A DNA stretch of 64,000 bases from an uncultured Prevotella sp. (GCA_900315835.1 ONAR01000017.1:1-64000), one strand, 5' to 3'. Counted from the first letter of the stretch, positions 1-9,601 are shown. Program-made: numbers and translations. The notes: generated by a model from the sequence alone, not told the origin.

Positions 1-79
1 GCTGTGTTCTACATTGCGATTTTGAGCAGTTTGACCACGCAAACCCCTATAAACACTGGAAAAAATTCTGAAAAAAACA

Positions 80-1681
80 TTAGAGCGTCAAACTTGGGTT
101 AAAGCCATGTTTCGTAAAAGCATTTAAATAGTCACGAAGCCGACCTGCACGACAATCCTTCTCATTGCTCTTCACCCGTTCGTCAAATTCCACTTCCAAC
201 CCCATATTTGCCTGTTTAGCCAACTGGCAAGCCACGTCAAGGCGTCCCTTGATTGGCTTCTCACTAAAGAAATAATTTGGCTGCAAGAAAGCCTTACTAA
301 AACCAAGCTGTTTCCAGTCGGTTGCACCTTGTGCACCAAAAAACGGTATCCAGACAAAACTGCATTGTATAGAATCGAGATAAGCAGCTACCTTCGGAAT
401 CAGTTTCTTTGTATCCGCATCATGTTCTGCAATCCAATAGAAGCCTCCAAAATCTACATTCTTGTAAGCCTTGTTATTGAATTTCGTCCTGACATAGTCA
501 ACATACCACTTTACAGCCTCTAAACAGTCAGCTTCGCGACTGAAGTCAAGGTCTTTGCTATGGATACGCCCCCAAGCATGAACACCTGCGATAGGCTGCG
601 GTATGCCAATATAAACTTGTCGCCGATGATTTGTCGCACCTATCCTTGCCTCTGCCGTACCGATTGCCAAATCCAAGCCTCCAACACCGCAGTCGGTTTG
701 AAGATAAGCATCAGCCAACTTCTTCCAATCTTCCTTTGTCGCCGGACGGTGCTTATAACCTTTTGCAAACTCTACGTCGTCTGCCCCAAACCCGGAATAG
801 ATTTCAAGAAAAAGGTAACTGTCAAAGAGCCAGTGTTCTTTCCCTTTTTCGTCAACATAGGTAACGTTGGGAGCACATTGTCCTTCTGTCCATTTATAGT
901 CACGATGATTGCCGCCAGCATACATCAGCAGCATGTCTTGGTTCATTTCAACCAACTGCCTCATCCATGCCACACGTGCTACAGGTGTGTTTGGCAATTT
1001 GGCCTCATGCGAGAGATAGGGCGCTCGATTGACAAATCCGTTCTCGAACACATTGTCGGGCTGTGACTTGTCGCCTAACATGCGATGGCAGAGATTTTCA
1101 ACTCGCGGCAGATAATAGTCGCGTATCAGTCCGCACCATGCGCGGTTGGCGTAGTCGTCGAGCGGATCGTCGGCGTTGTCGGGATATTCAATCCAGGTGG
1201 TGAGCAGTCGTCGGGCATTGCGGGCGTAGGCTTTGCGTAGGCCTGACGTCGGGGCTGCCGCCATTGCCTTAGCCTCCCATAGCCGGAGGTTGAAGATTGG
1301 ATGCAATTGCAGTACGGCATCCATGTCGGAGAGCCGTTGATGGAGGAACGGTATCAACCGACGCGCCTCCTGCTTCTGGCCGTTTGCAGCGAGTGCCGCA
1401 AAACGGTTGAGCAGACTGTCGGCTTGCTGTCCAAGGCTGAGCGATACGCCTTCGGCCATATCTGACATGAGCAGCGGTGAGGTAGCGATGAGGCTGTCGG
1501 GCAATGAGAGCAGTGAATGTAGTCCGTCGAGGAAAGCCGCGTTGACCTGCGTTTTTCCATGTTTGGTCCGACCGCGGAACTGCCAGTTGAATGTAGGATT
1601 GCCGAAGAAACGGGAATAGGTGCTGCTAAGGAGCCCCTTGTAGTAAGCTTCAATCTCTGGTGTGCTGAAGCCGTAGCGCGA
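80..1681 (-). pseudogene. C-terminal remainder of GH89 gene beyond an in-frame amber stop (NAGLU C-terminal domain plus DUF4855)
   Basis: This region continues the upstream GH89 frame without a shift after the TAG at 1682-1684 and stays open to the TAA at 80-82. It encodes 533 residues. The first part (SRYGFS... and about 220 residues) looks like the helical C-terminal domain of alpha-N-acetylglucosaminidases. The rest, from about the motif WLFDSYLF, resembles DUF4855, a domain seen in Bacteroidetes carbohydrate-active proteins. The first possible internal start is a TTG at 1504, which lies inside the helical domain, so independent expression is doubtful. I infer a nonsense mutation in a single 1026-residue enzyme. 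A sequencing error or suppressed amber codon would look the same. Confidence 0.7.
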
Positions 1682-3163
1682 CTAGATGTAAGACCTTATC
1701 CACGCTGCGACGTCGATGGCGCGGTCAGTCCAACCACCGTCGGTGAGCAGTTCATACACCATGTCGTTGTTCTCCACGCCTTCTGGTGCAAAGCCGTAAC
1801 CGGTGAGCTGCCCGCGGTTGGTGGAGTTGAGGGCTTCGAGACGACCATTGGCGTAGTAGTCGATGACGCCGTTATATTGCGTGCGTCCACCCATGTCGGG
1901 GATGACGCTCCATACCCACTCCTTGCCCGCCATGCGTGGGAAGGCTTCCCAGTTCCATCCGTTCTTCCAGATGAGATGATTGTAGTCGGTGGCCATGTCG
2001 AGCAACATAAAGCGGTTGTCGGGAATATTCTTAACGAGCGCCTCGAAGCGTCCGCCCTGCCATTGTTTGCGCTGGTAGCCGAGTGTCCAGCCCTGCATCA
2101 CCCACACAGCATTGGGATTAGCCTCCGTGATGCTCTTGTAGATGGAGTCGCCATAGGCTGTGAGCACGGTGGTGTCGGAGGGAACCGTCATCTCATTGAA
2201 ACTGTCGGAGAGGTAGTAGTGCGCCGGTCCGAAGATACTATCCCACGTCTCCACGAAGAGCCGACCTACCTTGACGAAGTAAGGATTGACGGGGTCAAGA
2301 CGGTAGTTGCTGAGATTGTGTTTTGCATTAATCCAGTCCCAACCCACCTTAGTCGTCTGGCCGTAGCGGTCGCCGAAAGCCTTGGGGACGAAACCGCTGA
2401 AGGCCGGTACGATGGGCTTCATGCCGAGCGCACGGTAGCGGCTGAGCAGATGCTTCTCCAACTTGACCTGTTGCGCCACCCATTCGTCATCAAGCGGACC
2501 GTCGAGGCTCTTACCCGATATGTTACCCATGCGCATCCACGGCAGATGGGCGGGACCCACTTCCCAGTCCTTGATCCCGTTCATTGTGAGGCCCATTTTC
2601 TGGAAGACGATGCGCTGCACGGCTTCTTGTCCATTGAGCGCCAGCGGCATGTCGATGCCATGAAGCGCCATCCAGTCGACTTCCTCATCCCATCGTTCTT
2701 GGCTCCAAAAGGGTGTGGTGTAGCCGAAGGTCACGACATTGAAGTACTGATGGTCACGGTAAGGCGACACTACGGTGATGGGAGCTGACGGCAGTCGCAT
2801 GCGGTTCGCGTCAAAGCGATGCCCCGACCACGTCATGATACCCGCACCACAGTGGCGCGTCCAGCTGTAGAACGCATGGCAGAGCGCTACCGGACTCGAC
2901 GCGTCGATGGCGAGGCGTCCGTTCTCCGATGTGATTATGTATTGGTCGTGGCCCTCAACGGTGAGGGGCAGCGACAAGCGCAGCACCGGTGTATAGGTGC
3001 CGCCCGTGAAACGGTTGATGATGCCGGTTGCCTCGCGCAGTCCATCTTGTGAGGGTGTGGTGGCGAAGGAAGGGAGGAAGGAAAGGAAAATGAATAGAAG
3101 GCTCAGCTCCAGTCTTTGGCGGCTAAAGTCTTTTGGCTGCGAAGTAAATAGGTGATGTGTCAT
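1682..3163 (-). CDS. Alpha-N-acetylglucosaminidase (GH89), prematurely terminated
   Basis: The 493-residue product has a signal peptide (hydrophobic LLFIFLSFLPSFA, residues about 22-34), an N-terminal NAGLU-like domain (about 40-110) and a TIM barrel (about 130-480). It carries the family landmarks SDSFNEM with Glu near 324 (expected acid/base) and GFAPEG with Glu near 461 (expected nucleophile). The family releases terminal alpha-linked GlcNAc, for example from mucin or heparan-type glycans, outside the cytoplasm. Translation stops at TAG 1682-1684 although the frame continues for 533 codons with matching homology, so the C-terminal helical domain is cut off. I chose ATG 3163 because it directly precedes the signal peptide; an upstream in-frame start at 3208 would add 15 residues that look like leader. 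Confidence 0.8.
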   Translation of the reverse strand: MTHHLFTSQPKDFSRQRLELSLLFIFLSFLPSFATTPSQDGLREATGIINRFTGGTYTPVLRLSLPLTVEGHDQYIITSENGRLAIDASSPVALCHAFYSWTRHCGAGIMTWSGHRFDANRMRLPSAPITVVSPYRDHQYFNVVTFGYTTPFWSQERWDEEVDWMALHGIDMPLALNGQEAVQRIVFQKMGLTMNGIKDWEVGPAHLPWMRMGNISGKSLDGPLDDEWVAQQVKLEKHLLSRYRALGMKPIVPAFSGFVPKAFGDRYGQTTKVGWDWINAKHNLSNYRLDPVNPYFVKVGRLFVETWDSIFGPAHYYLSDSFNEMTVPSDTTVLTAYGDSIYKSITEANPNAVWVMQGWTLGYQRKQWQGGRFEALVKNIPDNRFMLLDMATDYNHLIWKNGWNWEAFPRMAGKEWVWSVIPDMGGRTQYNGVIDYYANGRLEALNSTNRGQLTGYGFAPEGVENNDMVYELLTDGGWTDRAIDVAAWIRSYI

Positions 3164-3198
3164 AGTTAGGTATTGTTTTTGGTTGTCTAATAATGGTA

Positions 3199-3233
3199 CT
3201 GCCCACATTCATCTTAATCATGAAGGTGGGCAG
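3199..3233. repeat. Inverted repeat between the ribH operon and the GH89 gene
   Basis: Two 14-base arms (3199-3212 and 3220-3233, starting CTGCCCAC and ending GTGGGCAG) pair with one mismatch around a 7-base loop. It lies between the end of the ribH operon and the GH89 start, so it could end transcription or sit in the GH89 leader. No T-run follows on the minus strand, which argues against a classical terminator. Confidence 0.5.
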
Positions 3234-3315
3234 CTTAAAGATGTAAATAACAGTGTGAGCTGTTATATATAATAAGGTGTATGCGACGTATGGCGACGGC
3301 TACTGCCGGACTCGC

Positions 3316-3705
3316 TTACAAATCAGGTGTGGAGAGAATGTCGTAAGCGGCATTGAAGGCCTTGGGGTGACGCCCAATCAAGCAGATGTTGACGAGGCAG
3401 TTGGCCAGCATCTCGGCATCGTTGAGGTCGACACCACGGTCGCGCGTTACGTTCTTACCGAGAATAACCTCCCATGTAGCATTGAAGTCGCGGTCTTCGG
3501 CGCCCATATACTGTTCGTCTTCCCGCGAGCCCTTCATCAGCTTGTAGCGAATCTCCTTTTTGGAGTCCACAGGCTTCATGCCGCGCAACAGTTCCCATGC
3601 CTGCTGCAGTTGGGGGCGGAACTTGCCTGTGCCTGGAAACATATCCACGATGATGGGCATAATCTCGTCGAATTCGTAGGCCTGAACTAATTCGTAGAGT
3701 CGCAT
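3316..3705 (-). CDS. Conserved-looking protein of unknown function downstream of ribH
   Basis: 129 residues, no signal peptide or membrane segment, mixed charge, predicted soluble and cytoplasmic. I do not recognise a domain. The gene starts 5 bases after the ribH stop, in the same direction, so it is almost certainly co-transcribed with ribH and the upstream TPR gene. Visible features are an N-terminal helical stretch (MRLYELVQAYEFDEI), a basic middle section (KKEIRYKLMKG) and a C-terminal segment with Cys residues (ANCLVNICLIG). Codon use is like that of its neighbours. The coupling suggests, but does not show, a link to the operon's function. Confidence 0.75.
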   Translation of the reverse strand: MRLYELVQAYEFDEIMPIIVDMFPGTGKFRPQLQQAWELLRGMKPVDSKKEIRYKLMKGSREDEQYMGAEDRDFNATWEVILGKNVTRDRGVDLNDAEMLANCLVNICLIGRHPKAFNAAYDILSTPDL

Positions 3706-3710
3706 AATAA

Positions 3711-4190
3711 TCAGAATTTAGCCATGAGGATGGCATCGACCGCACACTCAGCGCCCTTGTTGCCGAGGCGTCCGCCGCTCCGCTCCTTGGCCTGCTCTAA
3801 GTTGTCAGTGGTGAGCAATCCGAAGATAACGGGAATGTTCTGCGTCGCATTGAGGTGGGCAATGCCGTAGGTAACACCTTGGCAGATGTAGTCGAAATGA
3901 GGCGTATCGCCTCTGATGACGCTGCCGAGGATGATGATGGCGTCGAAGTTGTCGTTGCGGCAGAGCTGCTGAGCGCCATAGATGAGCTCGAAGCTACCCG
4001 GCACATGCTTCACGTGAATGTTGTCGACAATCGTGGCACCGTGCTTCACGAGCGTGTCGATGGCGCCCTTGAGCAGTGCGCCCGTAATCTCGCTGTTCCA
4101 GTCGGCCACCACGATGCCGAAGTTCATATTGCTCGCATCGGGGATCTGCTGGTCGGGTTGTTCACCGAGATGATGCAGTTCAGTAGCCAT
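3711..4190 (-). CDS. ribH: 6,7-dimethyl-8-ribityllumazine synthase
   Basis: Lumazine synthase condenses 5-amino-6-ribitylamino-uracil with dihydroxybutanone phosphate, the penultimate step of riboflavin synthesis in the cytoplasm. The 159-residue protein has the typical length and motifs: VADWNSEIT near the N-terminus, [12 protein letters not shown], the phosphate-site stretch [15 protein letters not shown], and [21 protein letters not shown]. The start ATG overlaps the stop of the upstream TPR gene by one base (TAATG), and an unknown gene follows after 5 bases. Riboflavin synthase (ribE) lies separately near 41.3 kb, so the pathway is split. Confidence 0.97.
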   Translation of the reverse strand: MATELHHLGEQPDQQIPDASNMNFGIVVADWNSEITGALLKGAIDTLVKHGATIVDNIHVKHVPGSFELIYGAQQLCRNDNFDAIIILGSVIRGDTPHFDYICQGVTYGIAHLNATQNIPVIFGLLTTDNLEQAKERSGGRLGNKGAECAVDAILMAKF

Positions 4191-4888
4191 TACTTCGTGG
4201 TTCTTTCAATATACTTGTCAATCTCGTTGCTCTGAACGACAGCTGAGTTGACGTATTTCTTCTTGACGTCGTTGTAGAGCTTGTTGGCCTCTTCGGTCTT
4301 GCCCTGCGACTCGAGCAGTTCACCGGCCTGAATGAGGAATGTCGGTGAAAGGCTGTTGTTGGCGCCGTCCTTAGCTTTGCTGTCGGCCTTTGAGGCGGCA
4401 TCCTTCAGACGGCTGATGGCCTTGTCGATCTGACCGACGTGGGCATAAGCATTGCCCTGAGCGGCGATGGCTGCGGGGCTGATCATAGCGTCGCCCTTGG
4501 TAGAGAACTTGTCGAGATAGTTGACGGCATCCTGCCATTTGTTGAGGTTGGCGTAGCACAGTCCAGCATAGAGGTTGGCCAGATTGCCGGCATCGGTGCT
4601 GGAATAGTCGCTGGCGATCTTCACGAAACCATCGTAGCCTGCACCGTCGCCATTGAGCGCCTTGTCGAACTGCTCAGCATTGAAATATTCCTGACCACGG
4701 GCTAAAGCCGTGCTGGCCTTGTCCTGACGGGGTGCGCCGATGAACTGGTGATAGCAGAGGAAACCGGCTATCACTACGATGATGGCGATGACGACGCCTG
4801 AAATCATTTTCTTGTTTTTCTCAAAGAACACCTCAGACTTAACGGCTGCGTCGAAGGTGGCTTTTTCTTGTTCGTTGTTGTTTGCCAT
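4190..4888 (-). CDS. Membrane-anchored tetratricopeptide-repeat protein
   Basis: The 232-residue product has an N-terminal cytoplasmic tail, one membrane segment ([21 protein letters not shown], about residues 28-48) and a C-terminal region with TPR-like helical pairs ([43 protein letters not shown]). The architecture resembles YfgM-like envelope chaperone partners, but I infer only a scaffold role. I chose ATG 4888 (MANNNEQ) over the upstream frame start at 4948, whose extra 20 residues look non-coding. A TAnnTTTG-type -7 box (minus strand, 4924-4931) lies just upstream. It is first in the operon with ribH. Confidence 0.85.
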   Translation of the reverse strand: MANNNEQEKATFDAAVKSEVFFEKNKKMISGVVIAIIVVIAGFLCYHQFIGAPRQDKASTALARGQEYFNAEQFDKALNGDGAGYDGFVKIASDYSSTDAGNLANLYAGLCYANLNKWQDAVNYLDKFSTKGDAMISPAAIAAQGNAYAHVGQIDKAISRLKDAASKADSKAKDGANNSLSPTFLIQAGELLESQGKTEEANKLYNDVKKKYVNSAVVQSNEIDKYIERTTK

Positions 4889-4971
4889 TATTTTTATTGT
4901 TTTTATTTTTCTATTGGGCGACGCAAAATTAGTCATTTTATCCCACATACTGAAATTTCAGCGTTTCTTTT

Positions 4972-5003
4972 TTTGCTTTTGAGGCATAAAACCACTATCT
5001 TTG
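4972..5003 (+). promoter_or_regulatory. Bacteroidetes-type promoter for recF
   Basis: TTTG at 4972-4975, a 20-base spacer and TATCTTTG at 4996-5003 match the -33/-7 consensus of the phylum's primary sigma factor. The recF start lies 30 bases downstream. Confidence 0.75.
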
Positions 5004-5033
5004 CACACTCAAGAAGGTTACGAAAGCAAAAAG

Positions 5034-6134
5034 ATGAAACTCGAAAGGTTGTCAATCATCAATTACAAGAACATCCGGCAGGCCCAGTTGGAGCTGTCGC
5101 CAAAGATCAATTGCCTCATTGGTAGTAACGGCGTGGGCAAGACCAACCTGCTCGATGCGGTGTACTATCTGTCGTTTTGCCATTCGAGTTTCACCAATAT
5201 GGACAGCGTCGTCATCACCCACGACCAGGACTTCTTTGTATTGGAGGGCGACTACATGACCGACGACGGTTCGCCGGAGCATATCTATGCGGGCATGAAG
5301 CGCGGCCGCCATAAGCATTTCAAGCGTAACGACAAGGAATACAAGAAGCTCTCGCAGCATATAGGACTCATTCCGCTTATCTTCGTCACACCGTCGGACA
5401 ACAGTTTGGTCTCTGGCGGAGGAGAGGAGCGCCGTCGGCTGATGGATGTGGCTATCGCACAGTTTGACCCCCGCTATATCGATGCGTTGACACGCTATAC
5501 CAAGGCTTTGCAGCAGCGCAACGCCCTGCTCAGGGCTGAGGCTGAGCCGGATATGAGTCTCATGGAACTGTGGGAGGAGGAAATGGCGGCTTCCGGTGAG
5601 GAACTGTTTCATAAGCGCGAGGCGTTTGTCAATGAGCTGATTCCCGTCTTCCAACAGATTTACACTACCATCAGCGGCGGTCAGGAGACGGTATCGTTGC
5701 ACTATGTGTCGCATGGTCAGCGTGGTCCGCTGCTCGACGTTATCCAGCGCGACCGCATTCGCGACCGGGCCGTAGGCTACAGTCTTCATGGTGTCCACCG
5801 CGATGACTTAGAGATGCTCATCGACGGCTTCCCCATGCGTCGAGAGGGCAGTCAGGGTCAAACCAAGACTTTCGTGTTGGCACTGAAACTTGCGCAGTTT
5901 GACATCCTGCGACGTACGGCCTCGAAGACTACGCCGCTGTTGTTGCTCGATGATATCTTTGATAAGCTCGACGCCCAGCGCGTGGAACAGATTGTGCATC
6001 TCGTGGCCGGCAACCGCTTTGGTCAGATTTTCATCACCGACACCAACCGCGACCACCTCGACCAGATACTCAGCCACGGTGACGTCGACTACCGTTTGTT
6101 CGACGTCAGTAATGGTGAGGTGACCCCAAGATAA
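5034..6134 (+). CDS. recF: DNA replication/repair protein RecF
   Basis: RecF is an SMC-like ATPase that helps load RecA at gapped DNA. The 366-residue protein has Walker A GSNGVGKT (residues 30-37), the ABC signature-like segment REGSQGQTKTFVLALKLAQ, and Walker B LLLLDDIFDKLD, all at the expected positions for a full-length RecF. I chose the start at MKLERLSI. An in-frame ATG 11 codons earlier overlaps the promoter -7 box and cannot be used from that transcript. A DUF721 gene follows after 6 bases, a frequent pairing. Confidence 0.96.
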   Translation: MKLERLSIINYKNIRQAQLELSPKINCLIGSNGVGKTNLLDAVYYLSFCHSSFTNMDSVVITHDQDFFVLEGDYMTDDGSPEHIYAGMKRGRHKHFKRNDKEYKKLSQHIGLIPLIFVTPSDNSLVSGGGEERRRLMDVAIAQFDPRYIDALTRYTKALQQRNALLRAEAEPDMSLMELWEEEMAASGEELFHKREAFVNELIPVFQQIYTTISGGQETVSLHYVSHGQRGPLLDVIQRDRIRDRAVGYSLHGVHRDDLEMLIDGFPMRREGSQGQTKTFVLALKLAQFDILRRTASKTTPLLLLDDIFDKLDAQRVEQIVHLVAGNRFGQIFITDTNRDHLDQILSHGDVDYRLFDVSNGEVTPR

Positions 6135-6140
6135 CGGCTT

Positions 6141-6431
6141 ATGTTCAAGAATCAAGTAACACCACTCGACGAACTGCTGCGGAAGTTCATCCGCGAAGAG
6201 GGACTGGAGACGCCGCTATTGCAGCAGCGTGCCATTGACGCGTGGCCGACGGTGACGGGGGCAGCCGTGCAGCGCTATACGGGTGAGAAGTTTATTAAGA
6301 ATCAGATTCTTTTTGTCAAGATTACGAGTCCAGCCCTGCGGCAGGACTTGAGTATGATGCACACACAACTCACGCGCCGCATCAATGAGGCTGTTGGGGC
6401 CTCCATCATCAGCGATGTGAGGGTGTATTGA
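6141..6431 (+). CDS. DUF721 family protein (DciA-like)
   Basis: 96 residues, single DUF721-type domain: an N-terminal helix (LDELLRKFIREEGLE), the motif AIDAWPTVTG, then KNQILFVKITSPALRQDLSMM. Related proteins include DciA, which loads or stimulates the replicative helicase in many bacteria. Whether this Bacteroidetes branch does so is not known from sequence. The start lies 6 bases after recF on the same strand, consistent with a two-gene replication/repair unit. Confidence 0.85.
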   Translation: MFKNQVTPLDELLRKFIREEGLETPLLQQRAIDAWPTVTGAAVQRYTGEKFIKNQILFVKITSPALRQDLSMMHTQLTRRINEAVGASIISDVRVY

Positions 6432-6468
6432 CTTCACCATAATCGGATTCACCCCATTGTGCCACATT

Positions 6469-6510
6469 AAAAAAGCGTTGCCAACAATAAAGGCTTATCG
6501 TCGGCAACGC
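6469..6510 (-). terminator. Rho-independent terminator after the isomerase gene
   Basis: Perfect 8-base arms GCGTTGCC (6475-6482) and GGCAACGC (6503-6510). On the minus strand the hairpin is followed by six T (A-run at 6469-6474). It sits between convergent genes. Confidence 0.75.
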
Positions 6511-6532
6511 AATGTGTTTTTATAATCAATAT

Positions 6533-8017
6533 TTATTCAAACGGGTTTTCCGTGGGGTACGGTAGGCTCTTCGGATGGTTGTACTGCACATCCTTGATGC
6601 ACAGGTAGCGGAACACCTCGTAAAGGGTCTTGCCGATATGGGCGAAGGCCACGGCGCCGTGGTGAGGATAGTGCTTCTCGATGAGTACATGACGATAGAA
6701 GCGGCCCATCTCAGGAATAGCGAAGATACCGATGCCGCCGAATGAGCGTGTGGGAACGTCAAGCACCTCACCCTGAGCGATGTAAGAGCGCAGCTGCCCC
6801 TCACTGTCGCACTGAAGGCGGTAGAACGTAATCTGGCTGGCAGCGATGTCGCCCTCGAGTGTGCCGCGGGTGAAGTCGGGCTTGCCACCGCTCTCCAACA
6901 GACGGTTCTGAATGAGCTGGAACTTGATGGCTCGGTTGGCGCACATCTTGCACGACGGCGTGTTGCCGCAGTGGAAGCCCATGAAGGTGTCGGTGAGCTG
7001 GTATTTGTCGCCATATTTCTTGACGATATCCTCGTCGTAGATGTAGCGGGGCGTAGAGTTGTTGATATCGAGCAAGGTCACGGTGTCGCCGCTTGCGCAC
7101 AGGCCAATATACTCCGACAGGGCGCCATAGATGTCAACCTCGCAGGCCACGGGAATGCCACGGCTCACGAGACGCGAGTTGACATAGCACGGCTCAAAGC
7201 CGAACTCCTTGGGAAAGGCGGGCCAGCACTTGTCGGCAAAGGCGACATACTTGCGGGCGCCCTTATGCTCCTCAGCCCAGTCGAGCAGTGTCAGCTCAAA
7301 CTGCGCCATGCGCGGCAGCAACTCCTTATAGTAGCGGCCTTCACCCATCTCCTTCTGCATGTCGGCGCAGACCTCGGGAATGCGCTTGTCATCTTTATGG
7401 GCGCGGTAAGCCACGAGCAGGTCGAGCTCCGAGTTCTCCTCAATCTCCACACCAAGCTCATAGAGACCCTTGATGGGGGCGTTGCAGGCGAAGAAGTCCT
7501 GCGGACGGGGACCGAAAGTGATGATCTTCAAACCTTTCAAACCGATGATGGTGCGGGCAACGGGTACGAAGTCGGCAATCATCTTGGCAATATCGTCGGC
7601 CGTACCGACGGGGTAGGAGGGTATGTAGCCCTTCAAGTGGCGCATGCCGAGGTTGTAGCTGCAGTTGAGCATGCCGCAGAAGGCATCGCCGCGGCCATTG
7701 ATCATGTCACCGTCGCCCTCAGCGGCAGCCACGAACATCACGGGACCGTCAAACTTCTGGGCGATGACCGTCTCAGGTGTCTCGGGGCCGAAGTTGCCGA
7801 GAAACACTACGAGGGCGTTGCAGCCCTGAGCCTTGACTTCGTCGAGTGCCTTGAGCATGTCTTGGTCATTCTCAACGGTGGTGGGGCAGTCATACAGTTC
7901 GCCCTTGTAAGCCTTTACGATATTCTCGCGGCGTTGCGTCGACAGGCTGATGGGGAAGCAGTCGCGGCTCACGGCAATGATGCCGAGTTTAACGGTAGGA
8001 ATGTTGGTACTTGTCAT
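6533..8017 (-). CDS. L-fucose/L-arabinose isomerase family protein
   Basis: The 494-residue protein has the overall pattern of the fucose/arabinose isomerase superfamily: a Rossmann-like N-terminal part (VKLGIIAVSRDCFP; ALVVFLGNFGPETPE), a middle domain with GRGDAFCGM, and a C-terminal part with Cys- and His-rich motifs (MGFHCGNTPSCKMC; KHYPHHGAVAF). Such enzymes interconvert aldoses and ketoses using a divalent metal. The substrate cannot be named from sequence. It lies 38 bases downstream of a XylE-like sugar/proton symporter and was probably co-transcribed with it, which suggests a sugar uptake and isomerisation pair. No kinase gene is adjacent. Confidence 0.8.
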   Translation of the reverse strand: MTSTNIPTVKLGIIAVSRDCFPISLSTQRRENIVKAYKGELYDCPTTVENDQDMLKALDEVKAQGCNALVVFLGNFGPETPETVIAQKFDGPVMFVAAAEGDGDMINGRGDAFCGMLNCSYNLGMRHLKGYIPSYPVGTADDIAKMIADFVPVARTIIGLKGLKIITFGPRPQDFFACNAPIKGLYELGVEIEENSELDLLVAYRAHKDDKRIPEVCADMQKEMGEGRYYKELLPRMAQFELTLLDWAEEHKGARKYVAFADKCWPAFPKEFGFEPCYVNSRLVSRGIPVACEVDIYGALSEYIGLCASGDTVTLLDINNSTPRYIYDEDIVKKYGDKYQLTDTFMGFHCGNTPSCKMCANRAIKFQLIQNRLLESGGKPDFTRGTLEGDIAASQITFYRLQCDSEGQLRSYIAQGEVLDVPTRSFGGIGIFAIPEMGRFYRHVLIEKHYPHHGAVAFAHIGKTLYEVFRYLCIKDVQYNHPKSLPYPTENPFE

Positions 8018-8055
8018 AATGTTTGTATTTTAATAATGCTTTTATTTTAGGTTAA

Positions 8056-9534
8056 TCACTTTTTCCTTTCTCTCCAAAGTTTGGTCATGTCTTCCAGCGT
8101 CTTGCCCTTGGTCTCAGGCACGAGCTTCCACACGAAGAGTGCTGCTATGACGCAGATGACGCCGTAAAGTCCATAGGTGAACCAGTGACCGAAGTCGTCG
8201 CCTTTGGTCAGATGCATGTTGAACATCGGAACGAAGGTAGAGGAGACGATGAAGTTGAAAATCCACTGGAAGGCCACGGCGATGGCGGTGGCGGAGCTGC
8301 GAATTGTGTTGGGGAAGAGTTCAGCCATATAGACCCAGCAGATGGGCCCCCATGAGAACATGAAGCTGGCGGAATAAACCATGATGGAGAGCATGGTGAT
8401 GGTGCTGAGGCTGTCGTTGCCGAAGGTCAGGGCAACGCCGAAGGCGCCGATGGCCATGCCGATGGAGCCGCTGATGAGCAGTGGCTTACGGCCGAGCTTC
8501 TCAACGGTGAACACGGCGACGAGGGTGAACGAGATATTGACCACACCCATGATGACGGTCTGCATCATCGGGTTGGCCATGCCCATGTCGGTGAAGATGC
8601 GGGGTGCGTAATAAAGCACGGCGTTGATGCCGACCGTCTGCTGGAAGACAGAGAGCATGATACCCACAAAGACACACATGAAACCGAAAGAGAACAGCTT
8701 CTCGGTTTTCTCGGTCATGGTGTTGCGGATGTCGTTGATGGTCTGCTGAGCCACCTTTATGCCGTTGATGCGGGTGAGAATCTGCAATGCTTTGGTGTCG
8801 CGGCCGGTCATCACGAGGTAACGTGGCGTCTCAGGTACGAAGCAGATGAGTATGGTGAAGAGACCGGCAGGGACGCACTCTGAGCCAAACATGTAACGCC
8901 AGCCCGTAGTGATGGTCCACGGGTCGCTGCCCGGCATGACGGCTGAGAAACCCTGACCGATGGATTCGATGATGGGATTGGTGTGGTCGCCGAGGATGAG
9001 AAAGTTGACGAAATAAACGACCAACTGACCGAAGATGATGGCAAACTGGTTGAAACTCACCAGCATACCTCGGATGTTGCTTGGTGCAATCTCGCCGATG
9101 TACATCGGGCAGATGGCTGATGCCATGCCTACGCCGATGCCGCCAAGGATACGGTAGAGGTTGAACACGATGAGTAGGCTCCATGTCGGCTTGCCATAAG
9201 GCAACAGTCCGAATGTCTCCGGCTCCATGCTGCCCCACGCGGAGATGAAGAAGCAGATGCCGGCGAAGATGAGCGAGCGCTTGCGGCCAAACTTACCGGC
9301 AAATAGACCGGACAACCCTGAGCCGATGATGCAGCCAATGAGGGCTGACGACGAAGTGAAGCCGTGCATGAAATCGGAATATTGGAAATCGCTTGCGCCA
9401 AGGAAGAAGGCCTGAAGTCCCTTCTCTGCGCCAGAGATAACGGCTGTGTCGTAGCCGAAGAGCAAGCCGCCCAGCACGGCGACCATAACGATAGCGGCAA
9501 GGTAAAGCTTGCTGCCGTGTTCTTGATTGTTCAT
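8056..9534 (-). CDS. XylE-like sugar/proton symporter (MFS)
   Basis: 492 residues, twelve predicted membrane segments. Sugar-porter motifs are present: GGLLFGYDTAVISG in helix 1, FGRKRS after helix 2, PMYIGEIAPSNIRG, PETPRYLV, the helix 7 motif FQQTVGINAVLYYAP, and the terminal PETKGKTLED. The sequence reads very close to E. coli XylE through QQTVGIN and SWGPICWV, so a pentose or hexose is likely, imported with protons across the inner membrane. The isomerase-family gene follows in the same direction. Confidence 0.9.
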   Translation of the reverse strand: MNNQEHGSKLYLAAIVMVAVLGGLLFGYDTAVISGAEKGLQAFFLGASDFQYSDFMHGFTSSSALIGCIIGSGLSGLFAGKFGRKRSLIFAGICFFISAWGSMEPETFGLLPYGKPTWSLLIVFNLYRILGGIGVGMASAICPMYIGEIAPSNIRGMLVSFNQFAIIFGQLVVYFVNFLILGDHTNPIIESIGQGFSAVMPGSDPWTITTGWRYMFGSECVPAGLFTILICFVPETPRYLVMTGRDTKALQILTRINGIKVAQQTINDIRNTMTEKTEKLFSFGFMCVFVGIMLSVFQQTVGINAVLYYAPRIFTDMGMANPMMQTVIMGVVNISFTLVAVFTVEKLGRKPLLISGSIGMAIGAFGVALTFGNDSLSTITMLSIMVYSASFMFSWGPICWVYMAELFPNTIRSSATAIAVAFQWIFNFIVSSTFVPMFNMHLTKGDDFGHWFTYGLYGVICVIAALFVWKLVPETKGKTLEDMTKLWRERKK

Positions 9535-9601
9535 GAATCTATAGGTTTGTTGTCTAATAATTTATATTGAATTGGTCCTTATCTATTGCCTTAAACTGTA
9601 G

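Noticed and set aside
1682-1684. Pyrrolysine or programmed readthrough at the amber codon
   Set aside because: No suppressor tRNA or pyl gene is visible here, and the family residue at this position is not special; a plain nonsense mutation is simpler.
1559-2788. Long plus-strand ORF of 409 codons opposite the GH89 gene
   Set aside because: It is a mirror of the GC-rich GH89 coding sequence, without recognisable domains. Similar antisense ORFs at 17418-18623, 20802-22112, 14831-15946 and 36764-37834 were rejected for the same reason.
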